Shown here: positions 40,100 to 43,052 of the stretch, in pieces
Position numbering within the stretch: position 1 is the first letter of the stretch
Layout of the letters: every line of letters starts with the position of its first letter
Notes under the pieces: model-generated
The model's database searches: none
Told to the model about the DNA's origin: nothing
Seen by the model: only the letters and a program-made list of their open reading frames with translations
Position numbers and translations under genes: made by a program
From: Enterocloster aldenensis
GTDB taxonomy: Bacteria; Bacillota; Clostridia; Lachnospirales; Lachnospiraceae
Direction: 5' to 3'
Assembly (NCBI RefSeq): GCF_003434055.1
Contig: NZ_QVEX01000028.1
Location: 1,951-45,002 of the forward strand
DNA length: 43,052 bases

Positions 40100-42517
40100 A
40101 TGACTGCTGATAATCTAATCAACCTGCTGGATGCGCTGACCGAAACCAGCATTTATGTGATAGAAGAAGATTCCCACTGCCTCCTATATTTTAATAAGCG
40201 CTGCCAGGAAAGCGGCCGTCCAAGCCCGGAGATTGGCAGCCCCTGCCACCAGGTATGGCCTGAACACTGCGACAACTGCCCGTTAACCGCATTGGGCCAT
40301 GGCCAATCCAGCCATATCCTCTCCTATGACCCGCTCCTTCAGACAACGGTAGATGTCACTGCCAACCGTATTACCTGGGATGGACATATACCCGCGGTCG
40401 TCATAACCGTCACGCCGCACCGGATGAGCTTAAAGGAAGAACAGGGGCTTCAGAGGTTCAGCAGGATATATGCCCAGAGCCTTGTAACTGTTTTTGGGGA
40501 ATGTATTATTGCCAACCTGACCGCGGACTATTATGTCAACTGCCAGAAGGACGCAATGTGGACCGATATTCCGGAACATGGTAATTTTGACACAGAAAAC
40601 CGCAGATATTCCAGGCAGGTCCTGCACCCGGATGACCTGGAGCAGTTTGAACAGTATTTTACCCGCGAAGCCATGCTGCGCATATTTGGGACCGGGAAAA
40701 AACACATTACAAAACGTCTTCGCCGCCTGGTAAAGGACGGCACCTATCACATGGTGGAGTTTACCGCTGCGCGGGTGGAGCCGCGGTCAGAACCAGGCTG
40801 CTGGTGCGTCCTGGTTTACCGCGATATGCAGGACGAGTACATGCTGGAACAGCGGCGCAATGTGGAAATCAGCCAGCTGGCCACAGCGGCCCGCACAGCC
40901 TATCAGATGCTGATTGCGGTCAACCTTACCCGCAACACTTATGATATGCTGGAATATAACCGCTATCCTGTGAGTAAACCGGGGGAATCCGGCTATTTTA
41001 CTGATTTGATAGCGGCTGAGTATGAAACAGTGCATCCTGATTATCAGAAGGAATTCATAAGCAAATTCTCCCGCCAGGCTTTGATAGACGCATATACGGG
41101 CGGCCAGAACATCGTTTCCATGAAAATACCCCACAAAGGCACGGACGGCCTCTACCACTGGAGCCATACCGAGGTGGTCCGTGTAGAAAGCCCTGATACG
41201 GACGACCTGATTGAAATCACCTTGTCCCGCAGCATTGATGAGGACCGCAGGATACAGGAGGCTGCCATTGAAAAGGAACGCCAGGCCAAACAGCTGCTTG
41301 AGGAAGCGCTGCTGAAGGCGGAAAATGCCAACCAGGCCAAGAATGATTTCCTTTCCAAAATGAGCCATGACATCCGGACGCCCCTAAACGCAATCATCGG
41401 ACTGACCCATCTGGCCCGGCTGCATACAGGAGAAGAAGACCGGCTGAAGGACTATCTTGAGAAGATTTCCAGTGCCGGCACACATCTTCTAAGCCTGATT
41501 AATGAAGTCCTGGATGTGAGTAAGATAGAAAGCGGTACCATGAAGCTGGAAGAAACCGAATTCAACCTGAACCAACTGCTGGAGGACGTGGTTGGGATGG
41601 TGCGCATTTCCCTTGACCAGAGGCGCCAGTCCCTGTCCGTCCATATAGAGGAGGGCCTTCATCCCCAGGTCATAGGCGATGAGCGGCGGCTGAAGCAGAT
41701 ACTGGTCAATATCCTGGACAATGCCTCCAAGTACACGCCGGATTACGGCAAGGTTTCCATAGGGCTGAATGAACTTAACAAAATGACCCAGACCATGGGC
41801 GCCTACCGCTTTACGATTGAAGATACCGGAATCGGCATGAAGCCGGAATATATAAAGCACATTTTCGAACCCTTCAGCCGGGCGGACGACAGCCGGACCA
41901 GCAAGACCGTGGGAACCGGACTTGGCATGACCATTGTCAAAAACCTGGTGGCCATGATGGGCGGTGATATACAGATAGAAAGCGAATATGGAAAGGGCAC
42001 CCGCTTCCTCATCACACTCACATTGAACAAATGCGGCGCCCCTCCTGCCCTGCCCGGGAAAAAGGACCCGCTACCTGAAACATTTCCCGGACTGCGGATC
42101 CTGATGGCAGAGGACAACGAAATCAACCGGCAGATAGCCGTGGAAATGCTGGGTCTTTTGGGCGCTGAGGTGGAAACCGCTGAAAACGGCCGGGCGGCAG
42201 TGGACGCGGTCCTCTCCCATCCGCCCTTATACTATGATATGGTTTTCATGGACATACAGATGCCGGTAATGAACGGCTATGACGCGGCCCAGGCAATCCG
42301 CAGCAGCCATATGGACCGCATCCAAGAACTGCCCATCATTGCCATGACAGCCGACGCCTTTGCCGAGGACGCCAAACGGGCCCGGCTGTCCGGAATGGAC
42401 GGACATCTTGCCAAACCGGTTTCCATGAATCAGCTCAAGGATGCGCTATCCAGCTGCCTTCTCTGGAAAAAGAAGAACCGGTCCATGGAAGCTGATGGTG
42501 ATGGGCGCCAGGGATAA
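40100..42517 (+). CDS. Hybrid sensor histidine kinase with cysteine-rich N-terminal PAS-like domain
   Basis: An 805-residue cytoplasmic sensor. The N-terminal 110 residues look like a PAS domain with clustered cysteines (Cys27, Cys35, and Cys49, Cys57, Cys60 in CHQVWPEHCDNCPL), which could bind a metal or sense redox. Two further PAS-like regions (about 120-260 and 265-390), a short coiled coil (about 390-415), the dimerisation domain with phospho-acceptor His423 in MSHDIRTPLNAIIG, the ATPase domain (NILDNASKYTP, DTGIGM, GTGLGMTIV), and a receiver domain with Asp718 in FMDIQMPVMNGYDA follow. No transmembrane segment is seen. AAGGAG precedes the ATG. No output response regulator is adjacent, so it is an orphan. 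Confidence 0.93.
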   Translation: MTADNLINLLDALTETSIYVIEEDSHCLLYFNKRCQESGRPSPEIGSPCHQVWPEHCDNCPLTALGHGQSSHILSYDPLLQTTVDVTANRITWDGHIPAVVITVTPHRMSLKEEQGLQRFSRIYAQSLVTVFGECIIANLTADYYVNCQKDAMWTDIPEHGNFDTENRRYSRQVLHPDDLEQFEQYFTREAMLRIFGTGKKHITKRLRRLVKDGTYHMVEFTAARVEPRSEPGCWCVLVYRDMQDEYMLEQRRNVEISQLATAARTAYQMLIAVNLTRNTYDMLEYNRYPVSKPGESGYFTDLIAAEYETVHPDYQKEFISKFSRQALIDAYTGGQNIVSMKIPHKGTDGLYHWSHTEVVRVESPDTDDLIEITLSRSIDEDRRIQEAAIEKERQAKQLLEEALLKAENANQAKNDFLSKMSHDIRTPLNAIIGLTHLARLHTGEEDRLKDYLEKISSAGTHLLSLINEVLDVSKIESGTMKLEETEFNLNQLLEDVVGMVRISLDQRRQSLSVHIEEGLHPQVIGDERRLKQILVNILDNASKYTPDYGKVSIGLNELNKMTQTMGAYRFTIEDTGIGMKPEYIKHIFEPFSRADDSRTSKTVGTGLGMTIVKNLVAMMGGDIQIESEYGKGTRFLITLTLNKCGAPPALPGKKDPLPETFPGLRILMAEDNEINRQIAVEMLGLLGAEVETAENGRAAVDAVLSHPPLYYDMVFMDIQMPVMNGYDAAQAIRSSHMDRIQELPIIAMTADAFAEDAKRARLSGMDGHLAKPVSMNQLKDALSSCLLWKKKNRSMEADGDGRQG

Positions 42518-42525
42518 TGGATGCA

Positions 42526-42555
42526 GGGGATGATGGGGCCGGGGATGATGGGGGC
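42526..42555 (+). repeat. 15-bp tandem duplication after the kinase gene
   Basis: GGGGATGATGGGGCC (42526-42540) is followed by GGGGATGATGGGGGC (42541-42555), just past the stop codon. Confidence 0.85.
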
Positions 42556-42562
42556 AGTACAA

Positions 42563-42610
42563 AAGGCGGCTTTGGCAATGGTTTGTATGATTGCCGGGGC
42601 CGCTCTTTAA
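42563..42610 (+). terminator. Terminator of the histidine kinase
   Basis: GCGGC (42566-42570) with GCCGC (42599-42603) and GGCAAT (42574-42579) with ATTGCC (42590-42595) form a two-part stem, followed by TCTTTAA. Confidence 0.7.
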
Positions 42611-43052
42611 GGTTATATTTATAGGTTTGTTCTTTTTATGGATGTATATTGTATGTATACTGTCTTTCATGTCAGACCTCCATATTATGATTGCAATCAG
42701 GACCTGCCGTTATAAAATATTTGTGTGTAAAGAGAATACCAATCTCAGCAGGAAGGCTCTTTATTTGCAGATACAAGGGCTTTTATTTTCCGTTATAAAG
42801 TCCTCAACCGTCCTATTTTCTTCCTGGTTCCTCTTTTCCTCATATAGGTCTATATGGTTCAATATGGTTCAGTTCATCCAACCATTCCTTTAAGCATTGG
42901 ATTTCAAGTCTTAAGCGATTACTTTGATATTTCCCGACTATGATGTTGATTTATTGGCGTTCTTTGGGTGTTGCTCAATAGCACACTGTTTGATTTCTTA
43001 GTCTATTCTTGCCTAGTACCTTGACATAGTTAAAAAGCATTTATACTAATTG
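42611..43052. other. AT-rich gene-free end of window
   Basis: No supported gene. A 100-codon open frame that starts inside the kinase terminator lacks a ribosome binding site and is rejected. ATATGGTTCA is duplicated in tandem at 42852-42871. A 36-codon open stretch on the minus strand ending near 42850 (includes CLKEWLDELNHIEPYRPI) could be a gene relic but is not recognised. The last bases hold a possible promoter. Confidence 0.5.
43021..43049 (+). promoter_or_regulatory. Possible promoter at the window edge
   Basis: TTGACA (43021-43026), 17 bases, TACTAA (43044-43049); alternatively TATACT (43042-43047) at 15. It would drive a gene beyond the window. Confidence 0.4.

Noticed and set aside
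42591..42893. 100-codon hydrophobic frame after the histidine kinase
   Set aside because: It begins in the kinase terminator hairpin, lacks a ribosome binding site and has AT-rich, unstructured codon use.
1..43052. CRISPR arrays, tRNA or rRNA genes, insertion sequences, prophage or integrase genes
   Set aside because: No regularly spaced repeats of 25-40 bases, no cloverleaf-like segments and no transposase or integrase motifs were seen by eye; a computational scan was not possible.

Overview
The window looks like chromosomal DNA of a gut-type anaerobic Firmicute, most likely a Lachnospiraceae/Clostridiales species of the Enterocloster-Hungatella kind. This is an inference from a T-box upstream of a short proline-tRNA ligase, AGGAGG ribosome binding sites, a flavin reductase-rubredoxin fusion, SorC, DeoR and cupin regulators of catabolic operons, and moderate GC content. 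No rRNA, tRNA, CRISPR array, insertion sequence or prophage was seen. Most starts here were set by ribosome binding sites, so several genes are shorter than their longest open frame.

Layout. 1-424: 3' end of a TRAP transporter permease (+), ending at a long bidirectional hairpin. 541-5063 (-): a dihydroxyacetone-kinase-type operon (dhaL, dhaK, a VOC protein, a class II aldolase) under a SorC regulator, with a DUF2809 membrane protein upstream. 5155-6561 (-): dgt. 6688-15523 (-): an amidohydrolase of allantoinase type, a complete BMP-type ABC importer (ATPase, two permeases, lipoprotein), a beta-propeller protein carrying the full catalytic residue set of peptidyl-alpha-hydroxyglycine lyase, and two closely related DeoR regulators, one at each end. 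16000-20843 (+): pgl-gnd-zwf-rpiA, a complete oxidative pentose-phosphate operon behind a consensus promoter; rpiA carries an in-frame minisatellite. 21027-22861: divergent vsr and cytosine-5 methyltransferase without a restriction enzyme. 22934-25842 (-): arginase-family enzyme, class-I glutamine-amidotransferase-like C26 hydrolase and MATE exporter. 26008-29340: high-molecular-weight rubredoxin (+), then SanA-like protein, ridA and cca (-). 29411-33852 (-): cupin regulator, NhaC-type antiporter, alpha/beta hydrolase, D-serine ammonia-lyase. 33986-39896 (-): IlvD/Edd dehydratase, T-box-controlled proS, AI-2E-family permease, FadR-type regulator. 40100-42517 (+): orphan hybrid histidine kinase.

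How they work together. The most interesting block is 6688-15523. An allantoinase-like cyclic-ureide hydrolase and a PAL-type lyase that cleaves alpha-hydroxyglycine derivatives to glyoxylate sit with their own nucleoside-type importer. The best reading is import and breakdown of a ureide- or hydantoin-type nitrogen source, with the PAL-like protein in the ureidoglycolate-lyase position. This is inference. The other catabolic units (DhaKL/aldolase; NhaC/hydrolase/D-serine lyase) each have a dedicated regulator and visible inverted repeats that are candidate operators.
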